This document shows, piece by piece, positions 7,874 through 14,797 of a stretch of DNA of 19,787 nt. Every line of letters starts with the position of its first letter. Positions within the stretch are counted from its first letter, which is position 1. The position numbers and the translations under genes were made by a program. The notes beneath the pieces were generated by a model. The model was not told where the DNA came from and made no database searches. It saw nothing but the letters and a program-made list of their open reading frames with translations. The stretch comes from Deltaproteobacteria bacterium (GTDB lineage Bacteria > Desulfobacterota > JADFXK01): contig JADFYA010000017.1 of the NCBI GenBank assembly GCA_015233285.1, forward strand, positions 1 through 19,787, in the 5' to 3' direction.

Positions 7874-9526
7874 TTAGGGATTTTCTTTAACTGTGACTTT
7901 CTGGTCGTCCCACTCGGGCAGGGCGGTCCCTTGGCTGGCCGGGGGTCTTAACCGGACCGAAAATATGAATGTGGCCGACATGGCCAAGATTGTGCCGCTG
8001 ATTATCCAGGGATTGGCCAACAAGCTGGATGCATCCAGGTGTGTGGCCGGCGTGATGACCTGGTTGACCCGCCAAAAAAAGACGGCCAATAGCAACCCTG
8101 CCGCGATATGGGCCCAGCTCATGACCAGGGCCGGGGTTCCAAACCAGCCGGCCGGTCGTTCATCCAGAGGAGTCGACCGACCAATCAGTTGCAAGATGGC
8201 TACGACGAGCAGGCTGACGGCAAAGACCTGGCCATCGTAAACCTTATGGGATATCTGGAAAAGAAGAACGCAGAAGGCGACTAAACCGATGAAGGTCCGC
8301 CAGGCTCGAAATTTGATGTCCTCGATTTCTTCTTGGGAGGGTTTGTTTTCCGATTCATATCCGTTCCAATAAACGGCGGTCGATTCACTGAATAGCCCGG
8401 AGGAGCCGAAAATGATCATGATGGGCAGGAACAGGCCAAGGCAGTCCAGAAAAGCCCGATACGGATAATCTCCCAGGAATCCGGCCAAAACAGCTACCAT
8501 AAAGCCGGGTAGGGCGCATTCGGCCAGAGAGTAGCCGTGGTGGCTCACCCCGACGACGCTTGATGCTAGGGAGCCCGGCCGGGTAATCCAGAAAGCCATG
8601 ATGGAGGCCGGCACCCAAGAACAGGCGGCCAGCATGTACGTTATCGGCGGTAAAGCCTGCACCGAATCAACGGCCAGAACAAAACTGGTCACGCCCAGAC
8701 CAAGCCCCCCGGATAGGGCCGCAGCCCGCTTTAGCCCGACCATCCAACCGGAATTGCTCAACCGTAATTTATCCGGGAAATACATATACAGTATCAATAA
8801 TGCCAGGCCGCCTAAGACAAAGATGGCCGCGGCTAATTTGGCCCCGGAATAGACGTACAGGTGGATCGTATAGCTGAATAAGGCAAAGGGGATCAGGTGA
8901 TAGCTGACCACCTTTAAGAAAGTCCGATAAGACAATCGTGATTGCTCGCCGCACAAAATGGCGATCCCGCCATCGGCGCCAAGAAGCACGTTAACCGGCA
9001 GGACCAGCAACAAAAGAATAATATTTTGTTCGTTCAGATTGAATTTGAACGGCAAACGGTTGAGAAAGGTTTGGATCTTCCGTCCGGTCTCATCTCGTTG
9101 AAAATATATCTCCATCAATTGGAAAAGCGGCGGAATTTGTTCGCCTTCGATCAGATGCCGTTTATTTAAAATTCTACTCACCCGGCGTTGGAATAGTCCC
9201 ACCAGAATGGGGGAATATCGGCCCAGGAAATAGTCAAGGGATAGAAACAGGCAAGTGGACACGTAGATGGCGACAATGCCGACCAGCCCGGTTAAAGACA
9301 TGAGAGCCGTGGCAATCCCCCCACCATTGACATAGGGTATGGCCAGGGCGATACCATAAACAAAGCTGATTTGAATTATCCGCCAGGGATCAAATTTTAA
9401 GTCACGGACCAAAAAATGCAGCTTATCAACCAGGGAAGCACCCGGGACATCGCCTACGATATACCAGAGCATTAACCCAAGGATAAGCCATGTTCCAAAA
9501 GTGGTTAGTAAATTTCTTATTTTCAT
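7874..9526 (-). CDS. Polytopic membrane protein of unknown function, copy B
   Basis: A 550-residue integral membrane protein, paralogue of the 543-residue protein downstream. They share the first nine residues (MKIRNLLTT), long identical blocks such as GGGIATALMSLTGLVGIVA, GEQIPPLFQLME, CALPGF and YPYRAFLDCLGL, and the same order of about 12-13 hydrophobic segments. Differences concentrate in the loops at about 320-335 and 390-405 and in the C-terminal tail, where B is slightly longer. Conservation is strongest in the membrane segments and in the RAWRTFIGL loop, so both copies appear to be under selection. The only strong Shine-Dalgarno (AAGGAGG on the minus strand) lies about 26 bases before the ATG, an unusual distance. 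No function can be assigned. Confidence 0.8.
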   Translation of the reverse strand: MKIRNLLTTFGTWLILGLMLWYIVGDVPGASLVDKLHFLVRDLKFDPWRIIQISFVYGIALAIPYVNGGGIATALMSLTGLVGIVAIYVSTCLFLSLDYFLGRYSPILVGLFQRRVSRILNKRHLIEGEQIPPLFQLMEIYFQRDETGRKIQTFLNRLPFKFNLNEQNIILLLLVLPVNVLLGADGGIAILCGEQSRLSYRTFLKVVSYHLIPFALFSYTIHLYVYSGAKLAAAIFVLGGLALLILYMYFPDKLRLSNSGWMVGLKRAAALSGGLGLGVTSFVLAVDSVQALPPITYMLAACSWVPASIMAFWITRPGSLASSVVGVSHHGYSLAECALPGFMVAVLAGFLGDYPYRAFLDCLGLFLPIMIIFGSSGLFSESTAVYWNGYESENKPSQEEIEDIKFRAWRTFIGLVAFCVLLFQISHKVYDGQVFAVSLLVVAILQLIGRSTPLDERPAGWFGTPALVMSWAHIAAGLLLAVFFWRVNQVITPATHLDASSLLANPWIISGTILAMSATFIFSVRLRPPASQGTALPEWDDQKVTVKENP

Positions 9527-9885
9527 AGTCGCTTTGCGTTGAGCCCCGCTCCTCCTTTTTGTCGGCCGCGGCCTATTGTGATTATCGGTGGCCGGTAATG
9601 CGGCCAGGCCCGGCTCTAGTTGTGAGATCCTTTTGATGCTTTCTCATAATTGAAAACCGAGCAATTAGCAACGAAAAGGTGAAGGGACGAGTTGTGGCGG
9701 CCCGGTATTGGTGAAAAAAGTTTAAAAATAAAACACGGCCCAGAATTCGTGTTCCTCCGGCAATCCCGGTCTGGAAATGCTGTTTTCCGCAATAATGGTC
9801 ATGATTGTTTTCATGTTCCGGTCTCCTGGGAGGTGTGCGGCGAAGGGGGGGCGAGCCTGGGTATGTCGGTGGGCCGGAGGAATTT
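9527..9885. other. Intergenic stretch: duplicated leader plus a gene remnant
   Basis: 9527-9650 is the leader of copy B, homologous to the leader of copy A. The rest holds the small minus-strand remnant at 9722-9814. No other supported feature was found. Confidence 0.4.
9722..9814 (-). pseudogene. Possible remnant: 5' end of an MBL-fold hydrolase gene
   Basis: A 30-codon frame starts at an ATG preceded by AGGAG at proper spacing (minus strand, about 9824-9828). It reads MKTIMTIIAENSISRPGLPE and continues EHEFWAVFYF before TAA. The start resembles the N-terminus of metallo-beta-lactamase-fold proteins of the kind that begin MKI..L.EN....GL..EHG.S..IE. The frame then collapses and no MBL metal motif HxHxDH follows. 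This is most simply the 5' stub of a deleted gene. It could also be a chance or genuine small peptide. The assignment is by eye and weak. Confidence 0.35.
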
Positions 9886-10629
9886 CTACCCCTTTGATGC
9901 CTGGTCTATATCAATGATGTTTGAATGGCCTGGAATGTAAGGTTTTGTCTTATAGGAAGTGATTCTGCTTATTTTTTTAGTTATCTCTCCCAGGCGGCGG
10001 GCTTGTTCTTCAATTATTTTTAAGGATGCATACATCGGGTCTTCCGGACTCAAGGATTCCAAGGCCAGTTGGGCGTGCCCCAGGATGGCCGTGAGAGGTT
10101 GGTTAACCTCGTGACAGGTGGCCCCGGCCATTTCCAATACTCCGGCCAGTTTTTCCTTGCTGATCTTTTCCTCTTCCAGTTTTTTTCGTTCCGTGACGTC
10201 CCGAACCAATCCTTGGACCGCGGGTTGATCCAGATAATCCACGGCTACGGCGTCCACTTCCACAAAAATGACCAGACCCTTCCCGGTAACTATTTTGGCC
10301 TCGAAGTGGGCATGGTTGATCCGGAGGTGGAGCAGGTCCGAGATAAACTGGGTCACCCGGTCCAGATCTTCCAGGTGGATTATTTTGCTATATTTTTTAC
10401 CCATGAGCGCGCCGCGGGGATAGTCGAAGATTCGTTCTGCCTCTTGATTCAGGTAGTCGAACCGGCTATCGGTAATAATGAATACGCCGTCCAGGAGGCT
10501 GTCGGCTAAGAGCCGGTATTGCTCTCCCAGGTCAGTCAGTTCCTTTTGGAGCAGGGCTATTTTCTGCTGCAGCACCTGGAGATTGGGTTCCGGCTCGGGG
10601 GCCGGGTTTATGTTAGGGGGTTCAGTCAT
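9886..10629 (-). CDS. PAS-HisKA sensor protein without an ATPase domain
   Basis: From the ATG at 10629 this is a 247-residue soluble signalling protein; a TTG at 10710 would give 274 residues but adds no recognisable sequence. A proline-rich start is followed by a short coiled coil (about 15-37). A PAS domain covers about 40-145 (LLADSLLDGVFIITD through VQGLVRDVTERKKLEEE). The HisKA dimerisation domain has the H-box GATCHEVNQPLTAILGHAQ with His173. There is no HATPase_c domain: no N, G1 or G2 box. The protein ends shortly after the second HisKA helix in YKTKPYIPG and NIIDIDQAS. I recall this tail from ATPase-less PAS/HisKA proteins of Desulfobacterota, so it is probably complete. It could be phosphorylated by a partner kinase or act as a regulator. 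No response regulator gene is adjacent. Confidence 0.82.
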   Translation of the reverse strand: MTEPPNINPAPEPEPNLQVLQQKIALLQKELTDLGEQYRLLADSLLDGVFIITDSRFDYLNQEAERIFDYPRGALMGKKYSKIIHLEDLDRVTQFISDLLHLRINHAHFEAKIVTGKGLVIFVEVDAVAVDYLDQPAVQGLVRDVTERKKLEEEKISKEKLAGVLEMAGATCHEVNQPLTAILGHAQLALESLSPEDPMYASLKIIEEQARRLGEITKKISRITSYKTKPYIPGHSNIIDIDQASKG

Positions 10630-11180
10630 TTGCGGTTTTCTTGAGGTTAATTCAGGGAAGATTTCAGTCCGAAAGGCCGCGATTCGGCATCGGACGGCCA
10701 CCAGTATCAAGCCACTCTACCATGATTCTTGAGCAATGTACATCGATTTTTGTCCCTGGATGAGGATTGAGGATGTTTAGTTTGGCTGGATTCCGGCTTC
10801 GCCAGAGGGGCAATTACTCTGAACGATCCGACCGCTAACAACAAAAAATAAACTTGCCACAGTTTCACCGGGGCGGTATAGTCACGTTAAGTGAAACGGT
10901 TGAAAATAAAATTAATGGTCTCTATAGTAGAGTCTCCGACTTTCTGATGGTCTGATTACTCTTATGTTATTATGTATTATGACGTCCAAATGTAGTAATT
11001 CAATGTATTTTAGCATCTTGATGAAGAAACAGCGAGGATGACTCATAGAGAAAAGAGTGGACACAAAGATGATTGAACACAGAAGTTCATTGACTATATG
11101 TGCTCTCGTTGATTCACGATGTAGTTAATGCCAAGATTTTTCAATTAATGATAGATTTCAGGCTCGGATGAAAATAACTC
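10630..11180. other. Gene-free AT-rich stretch before the restriction-modification locus
   Basis: No supported coding region. From about 10740 base composition becomes distinctly AT-rich, marking the left side of the acquired restriction-modification region. An inverted repeat GTTTCAC (10862-10868) / GTGAAAC (10891-10897) is present with a 22-base loop, possibly an operator or an old element end. No strong promoter for the HTH gene at 11181 could be picked out. Confidence 0.4.
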
Positions 11181-11372
11181 ATGGAAGGTTACTACACCAC
11201 AGAAGCAGCCGCTAATTATTTGGATGTCACCCCCTCAAGGGTTCGCCAGCTAATTTTGGACGGCCGTCTCAAGTCTCAAAAGATTGGGCGAGACCATTTT
11301 ATTCACGAAAGCGAGTTAAAGAGTTTTTCAGAGCATGGAAAGAAAAAAAGGGGGCGGCCCCCAAAAAAATAA
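11181..11372 (+). CDS. Excisionase/MerR-type helix-turn-helix protein
   Basis: A 63-residue DNA-binding protein. It has the HTH_17/excisionase pattern: YYTTEAAANYLDVTPSRVRQ (residues 4-23) is the helix-turn-helix, followed by the wing LILDGRLKSQKIGRDHFI and the short helix ESELKSF. The tail KKKRGRPPKK resembles an AT-hook (core GRP), which would add minor-groove contacts. It ends 36 bases before the methyltransferase ATG in the same direction, so it may control the restriction-modification genes. Known SmaI-type systems use a different (Xre-like) controller protein, so this link is inferred from position only. The ribosome site is poor. Confidence 0.75.
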   Translation: MEGYYTTEAAANYLDVTPSRVRQLILDGRLKSQKIGRDHFIHESELKSFSEHGKKKRGRPPKK

Positions 11373-11408
11373 CTTGCGTTTGCGTTATTAATTTATTACA
11401 GTAAGGAC

Positions 11409-11931
11409 ATGGAACAGAACAACCATCCTCCAAATAGCGATCAGGTTCAGAACCAGTTGTCCATGCTGATGTCTGATGATTCTCAGTTGGTTCTGAATGG
11501 AGATACGCGCGAAGTCATCAAAAGCTTGCCTGATAATACTTTTCAATGCGTTATAACTTCGCCTCCATATTGGGGAGTTCGAGATTATGGCGTCGAAAAT
11601 CAAATCGGGGCGGAACCCAATTTGGATGACTACATTTCGGACCTGGTTTGTGTTTTTTCTGAAGTCCGGAGGGTCCTTAGATCAGATGGAGTCTTTTGGC
11701 TAAATATTGGTAATACATATAGTTCTGGTGGGCGAAAATGGCGGCAAGAGGATTCGAAGAATAAAGGGAGAGCCATGTCCTACAGGCCGCCGACTCCGGA
11801 AGGCTTGAAAAAGAAGGATCTGGTCGGGGTTGCATGGATGCTTGCAATGGCATGTCAGCGTGATGGTTGGTATCTGCGGAACGATGTCATTTGGCATAAG
11901 CCCAATTGTCAGCCGGAGAGTGTCAAAGATA
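11409..11931 (+). pseudogene. SmaI-like DNA methyltransferase, 5' part (split by IS630)
   Basis: This is the first 174 codons of a beta-class amino DNA methyltransferase (N4-cytosine or N6-adenine). The catalytic motif IV TSPPYWG is at residues 50-56, preceded by the target-recognition-side start LVLNGDTREVIKSLPDN. GVFWLNIGNTYSSGG and GWYLRNDVIWHKPNCQPESV are conserved blocks of this family. A ribosome site TAAGGA precedes the ATG. After the codon for Asp174 the gene is cut by an IS630-family element at a TA. In the present sequence the frame runs 5 codons into the element and stops at 11948, before the SAM-binding motif. Joined to 13150-13541 it gives an uninterrupted 304-residue protein, close to the roughly 290 residues of M.SmaI-type enzymes. 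As it stands the enzyme should be inactive. Confidence 0.9.
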
Positions 11932-11960
11932 TAGTCGTCCGATTTTGATTTCTAACATTT
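11932..11960 (+). repeat. Left terminal inverted repeat of the IS630 element
   Basis: A 29-bp repeat paired with 13119-13147. Mismatches are at positions 6, 18-20 and 24. The same end, more like the right copy, is found on the small element at 13964-14100. Confidence 0.9.
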
Positions 11961-12057
11961 TGTATTGTCATTCAGAGTGGTAGAATAATATATAATATAT
12001 AACTTAAATAATTATTATATCAAAACTAGACTTTTCTTGCATGATAGTTTAATCATA

Positions 12058-12085
12058 GGGACCACCAATAACATCAGGAGGTCCC
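12058..12085 (+). promoter_or_regulatory. Hairpin that buries the transposase ribosome binding site
   Basis: GGGACCACC (12058-12066) can pair with GGAGGTCCC (12077-12085) at 8 of 9 positions across a 10-base loop. The right arm contains most of the ribosome site AGGAGG (12076-12081), which lies 7 bases before the transposase ATG. Transcripts entering from outside the element would carry this hairpin and translate poorly, a known way in which other ISs limit transposition. Its function here is inferred. Confidence 0.6.
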
Positions 12086-12088
12086 GCA

Positions 12089-13144
12089 ATGTTAAGAATC
12101 GATCCCAAATGGGGCGAAACCGCTTCTTCTCTGATGAGAAAAAGCCTCGAAGAATCAGGTAGAGCGATCAGAACCCGATTGATGGGTCTGTACCTTATAG
12201 CGTCGGGCCTACCGGCAACCAAGGTAGCCAAAAAGCTGGGAAAGAATCGAGCTACCATCGCTTCCTGGGTTGACCAGTTTAATCGTGAAGGCCTGGCGGG
12301 ATTGGTCCCAAAATGGCGTGGAAGGCAAGCACGCCTCCTTTCCGATGCCCAACTGGATGCGCTTGGCCAAGCAGTGAAACAGCACCCCAGAACTCTCGGG
12401 ATCAAAAATGGTCGTTGGACCGCCAAGATGGTAGTATCATTTGTTAAAAAAACCTTTGGAGTGAAACTGCATCCCGACACGGCCAGGAAGTACCTTCACA
12501 AATTAGGGCTCAGTTATAAGGTTCCGACCAAGAAATTTTTAAAGGCAGACCCTGAAGCACAAGAAGAATTTGCCGCTGATCTTGAGGAACTGGAGGCGAC
12601 TCGTTGTCATCGGGCGGTCACCGTCTACGTTGACGAGGGCAAGATAGAACAAGACGCCCTGCCACGCAAAGGCTGGTTCCTTAAAGGGGTCCCCGCAGAG
12701 GTTGAATCAATATCGCCGGGGAAGAAAAAAATCCTCTTCTATGCCGCCGTGGTCCGCCCTTTGGGAAAGGTTATCTCCATGCAAGTGGATCGCTTTACCC
12801 AACATCAATCAATTCATTTCCTTCTCAAGATCAAAGAAAAGCTTCCAGGATACCGTATCGACCTGGTGTGGGACAATGCCCCTTGGCACAATACAAAGAA
12901 GGTTCAAGCGGCGATAGCTAAAATAAAAATCCATGAACACCGCCTGCCGCCATATAGCCCGAAGATGAATGCCTGCGAGTACTTCATCCGTTGGTCAAAG
13001 GAAGTCCTATCGTATAATTACTGCTGGAATGACCTCAAACAACTAAAACTCTCATTTAGAGGCTTCGTTGCCAGTTTAGCCAGGCGAGCGTCTGAAGTAG
13101 TACAAAGGTGTCGCCCCCAAATGCTAGGTTTCAAAATCGGATGA
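12089..13144 (+). CDS. IS630-family transposase
   Basis: A 351-residue DDE transposase that cuts and joins its own inverted repeats at TA targets. The N-terminal region has a helix-turn-helix (GLPATKVAKKLGKNRATIAS, residues 40-59) and a second winged helix up to about 150 (TARKYLHKLGLSYKVPTKKF). The catalytic triad is Asp182 in VYVDEGKIEQD, Asp262 in LVWDNAPWH and Glu297 in LPPYSPKMNACEYFI. The last two are separated by 34 residues, the DD34E spacing of IS630. The frame is intact and the stop at 13142-13144 falls in the right inverted repeat, so the element could still be active. It could also mobilise the nearby 137-bp derivative in trans. Confidence 0.95.
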   Translation: MLRIDPKWGETASSLMRKSLEESGRAIRTRLMGLYLIASGLPATKVAKKLGKNRATIASWVDQFNREGLAGLVPKWRGRQARLLSDAQLDALGQAVKQHPRTLGIKNGRWTAKMVVSFVKKTFGVKLHPDTARKYLHKLGLSYKVPTKKFLKADPEAQEEFAADLEELEATRCHRAVTVYVDEGKIEQDALPRKGWFLKGVPAEVESISPGKKKILFYAAVVRPLGKVISMQVDRFTQHQSIHFLLKIKEKLPGYRIDLVWDNAPWHNTKKVQAAIAKIKIHEHRLPPYSPKMNACEYFIRWSKEVLSYNYCWNDLKQLKLSFRGFVASLARRASEVVQRCRPQMLGFKIG

Positions 13145-13147
13145 CTA
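13119..13147 (+). repeat. Right terminal inverted repeat of the IS630 element
   Basis: Pairs with 11932-11960. The first 29 bases of this end read outward are identical to those of the left end of the small element at 13964. Confidence 0.9.
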
Positions 13148-13149
13148 TA

Positions 13150-13541
13150 GATTAACTGTCTCTCATGAATATATGTTTTTGTTCAGTAAATCTGAGAAAT
13201 ATTTTTTCAATCAAAAAGCGATTGAAGAACCCACGACCAATGGAAACGGCTCCAAGAACAAGAGGACGGTTTGGTCTATTAACACGGAGCCATGCCCCGA
13301 AGCGCATTTCGCCGTTTTTCCAAAGGCGTTGGTCAGGCCATGCCTCCTGGCGGGGTCAAGGGAAAACGATCTTGTCCTGGATCCGTTTTATGGTTCCGGG
13401 ACGGTGGGCCTAGTTGCTAAGGAACTGGGAAGGAGATGCGTTGGAATAGAGATCAAAAAAGAATATACTGAAATAGCCAGAAAAAGAACTGCATTCGTGC
13501 AGCGGAAACTTTTTAATCAGTTATCTCAAATTCCCAAGTAG
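13150..13541 (+). pseudogene. SmaI-like DNA methyltransferase, 3' part
   Basis: This is the continuation of the split methyltransferase gene, residues 175-304 of the rejoined protein. It opens with RLTVSHEYMFLFSKSEKYFF, the block that normally follows NVKD in this family. It then carries TVWSINTEPCPEAHFAVFP and the SAM-binding motif I as DPFYGSGTVGLVA (from residue 252), with GRRCVGIEIKKEY after it. Motif IV before motif I is the beta-class order. An ATG at 13173 could start a separate short product, but without motif IV it would not methylate. Its last 29 bases overlap the 3' end of the convergent endonuclease gene. Confidence 0.9.
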
Positions 13542-13961
13542 CGTGTACTATGCAATATTCCTTTAACAAATTTTTTATCTGTAATTTTCTTTCAGTACCA
13601 CCATCAAAGTATAATTGGTAGATGTCGTTACCGCTTACATCTTTGACATAACAATATCCCGGCATAGGGCGTTGCGAGCTATTCAGTCTCATCTCAAGTT
13701 TGCCATGCGCAGAAGCACGTAGTAACTCGACAGGTATTTCCACCAATTCATATTTCCAGTTTGGCGCCTTTCTTATGGCCCGCAGAGACAGTATTCTTTC
13801 ATAATTATTCAAATGGCTCAAGAACATGTCCCTCAATCGTTTTAGATCATCAGGTTTGTCGGTCCAATTACCTTTCCCCAATTCCATGAATTTGCTAATC
13901 CAAATTTTGTTTTCTCTTATGCCGCGATCAGCTTGTGTCTTGAGAGAAATGGTCGTTCCAT
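13513..13961 (-). pseudogene. SmaI-like restriction endonuclease, 3' part (split by small element)
   Basis: This is the C-terminal part of a type II restriction endonuclease, residues 106-254 once the small element is removed. It opens NGTTISLKTQADRG and continues WISKFMELGKGNW. Its final third contains YELVEIPVELL, PGYCYVKD, LYFDGGTERKLQIKNL and CIVHATWEFEI. From memory these blocks closely match SmaI of Serratia marcescens (CCCGGG, blunt cutter, about 247 residues). SLKT probably supplies the active-site Lys (113). In the present sequence only a frame from the ATG at 13887 remains, lacking the catalytic region. A database comparison should confirm the assignment; the resemblance spans the whole length, so I am fairly sure. 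Confidence 0.88.
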
Positions 13962-13963
13962 TA

Positions 13964-14100
13964 TAGTCATCCGATTTTGAAACCTAGCATTTTGGGGCGA
14001 CCCCATTTGTAGAACTTCAGACGCTCACCTGGCCAGCACTGTAACTAAGGCCCTAAACAGGTACCAATACCAAATGCTAGAAATCTAAATCGGATGACTA
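13964..14100 (-). mobile_element. 137-bp MITE derived from an IS630 relative
   Basis: The ends TAGTCATCCGATTT and AAATCGGATGACTA are inverted repeats matching at 25 of 29 positions. They are flanked by the TA duplication 13962-13963 / 14101-14102. Read from 13964, the first 65 or so bases match the reverse complement of the IS630 right end, including the 3' end of the transposase gene (CTTCAGACGCTC...CCTGGC). The last 30 or so match its left end. It is therefore an internal-deletion derivative of a closely related IS, inserted in the opposite orientation. It has no coding capacity and must be moved by a transposase in trans. Confidence 0.92.
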
Positions 14101-14416
14101 TAACTGTGATGTCGTGGCCACGATTCCCCTTCGGTGCGAGCTTCGCTGACTGCCCGCTTATCCTCAAAGTTTGTTCAAGTACGTATTCAAATTTATCCTT
14201 TGAAAACGGCTCAATAGAAAAACTATGATGTATTCTAAGGGCATCGCCGAATTGTTCCAGCGTATTTCTGTCGAGCAAATCAGATTGTTGAATTTCATAT
14301 TTTGAATAGCAATTAAATACTTGAAGTATTTTGGCTAACCAGTACAATTGGCCATCAGTCAGAGATGGTATTTTATTGATCAACTGTGCTATTCTACTTT
14401 TTCTCTCTTCTTCCAT
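14101..14416 (-). pseudogene. SmaI-like restriction endonuclease, 5' part
   Basis: This is the N-terminal 105 codons of the split restriction endonuclease. The ATG at 14416 is preferred; a TTG at 14449 would add 11 residues. The segment has the helical start MEEERKSRIAQLINKIPSL, LEQFGDALRIHHSFS in the middle, and ends GNRGHDITV. GHD (100-102) matches the active-site Asp region of SmaI-type PD-(D/E)xK enzymes. The small element is inserted three codons after that Asp, between it and the probable catalytic Lys. Joined to 13513-13961 with one TA removed, the frame is open for 254 residues with no stop. Without removal the product adds element-encoded residues and ends at 14045. Confidence 0.88.
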
Positions 14417-14797
14417 ACCTGGGACTTCCAAAATTCTTCGAGGATGCAAACGATGACCAGTCTAAGAAAAATTACAGGAAAAAACCTGCATTATCATTTC
14501 CTGTCTCAGTTCTAGTGAGCGCCTTTGTGTGGATATTTGATGGCTCGGCCAACTTAATCTCTGTCTTGCTAATAACACACTGAATTATTTAGATTTTGTT
14601 GAAGGCCAGATAACTTGATCAAACAAGGGGCTAAATTTAGTTGCCTGATAACTCCGAAGGTCTTCTGCTCTTATATATAGACTGAAGCCTCACGTCAATA
14701 TAATTTGACAATAATTGTAATAGCATGCTAAGAAATTCGGACCGAATATCTGCATATTAGAATAAGCTATATAGACAAGTAAAGGCGGTTGTTAGAC
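14417..14797. other. Gene-free AT-rich stretch between the endonuclease and lipase genes
   Basis: No supported coding frame. It holds the upstream region of the endonuclease gene on the minus strand. On the plus strand TTGACA is at 14705-14710, overlapping the perfect palindrome ACAAT-A-ATTGT (14708-14718). This is a possible promoter and operator for the hydrolase gene, though no good -10 box follows at 16-18 bases. The AT-rich composition fits the right flank of the acquired region. Confidence 0.4.

Larger units (their letters stand above)
11932..13147 (+). mobile_element. Complete IS630-family insertion sequence, 1216 bp
   Basis: The ends are exact: the element begins TAGTCGTCCGATTTTGA and finishes TCAAAATCGGATGACTA. 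The terminal inverted repeats match at 24 of the first 29 positions. It is flanked by the TA duplication typical of the family (11930-11931 and 13148-13149). Deleting the element plus one TA rejoins the methyltransferase codons in frame, which proves the boundaries. It carries one transposase gene whose stop codon lies inside the right inverted repeat. Confidence 0.95.

Noticed and set aside
9692..9940. Plus-strand 82-codon frame in the gap before the PAS/HisKA gene
   Set aside because: Overlaps the end of a real gene and opposes the remnant with a good ribosome site; composition is not protein-like.
13513..13887. The 124-codon minus-strand frame as an independent small gene
   Set aside because: It is the C-terminal part of the endonuclease split by the small element; the upstream sequence continues in frame once the element is removed.
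14386..14583. Plus-strand 65-codon frame at the endonuclease gene start
   Set aside because: Antisense to the start of the restriction endonuclease and continues into AT-rich noncoding sequence.
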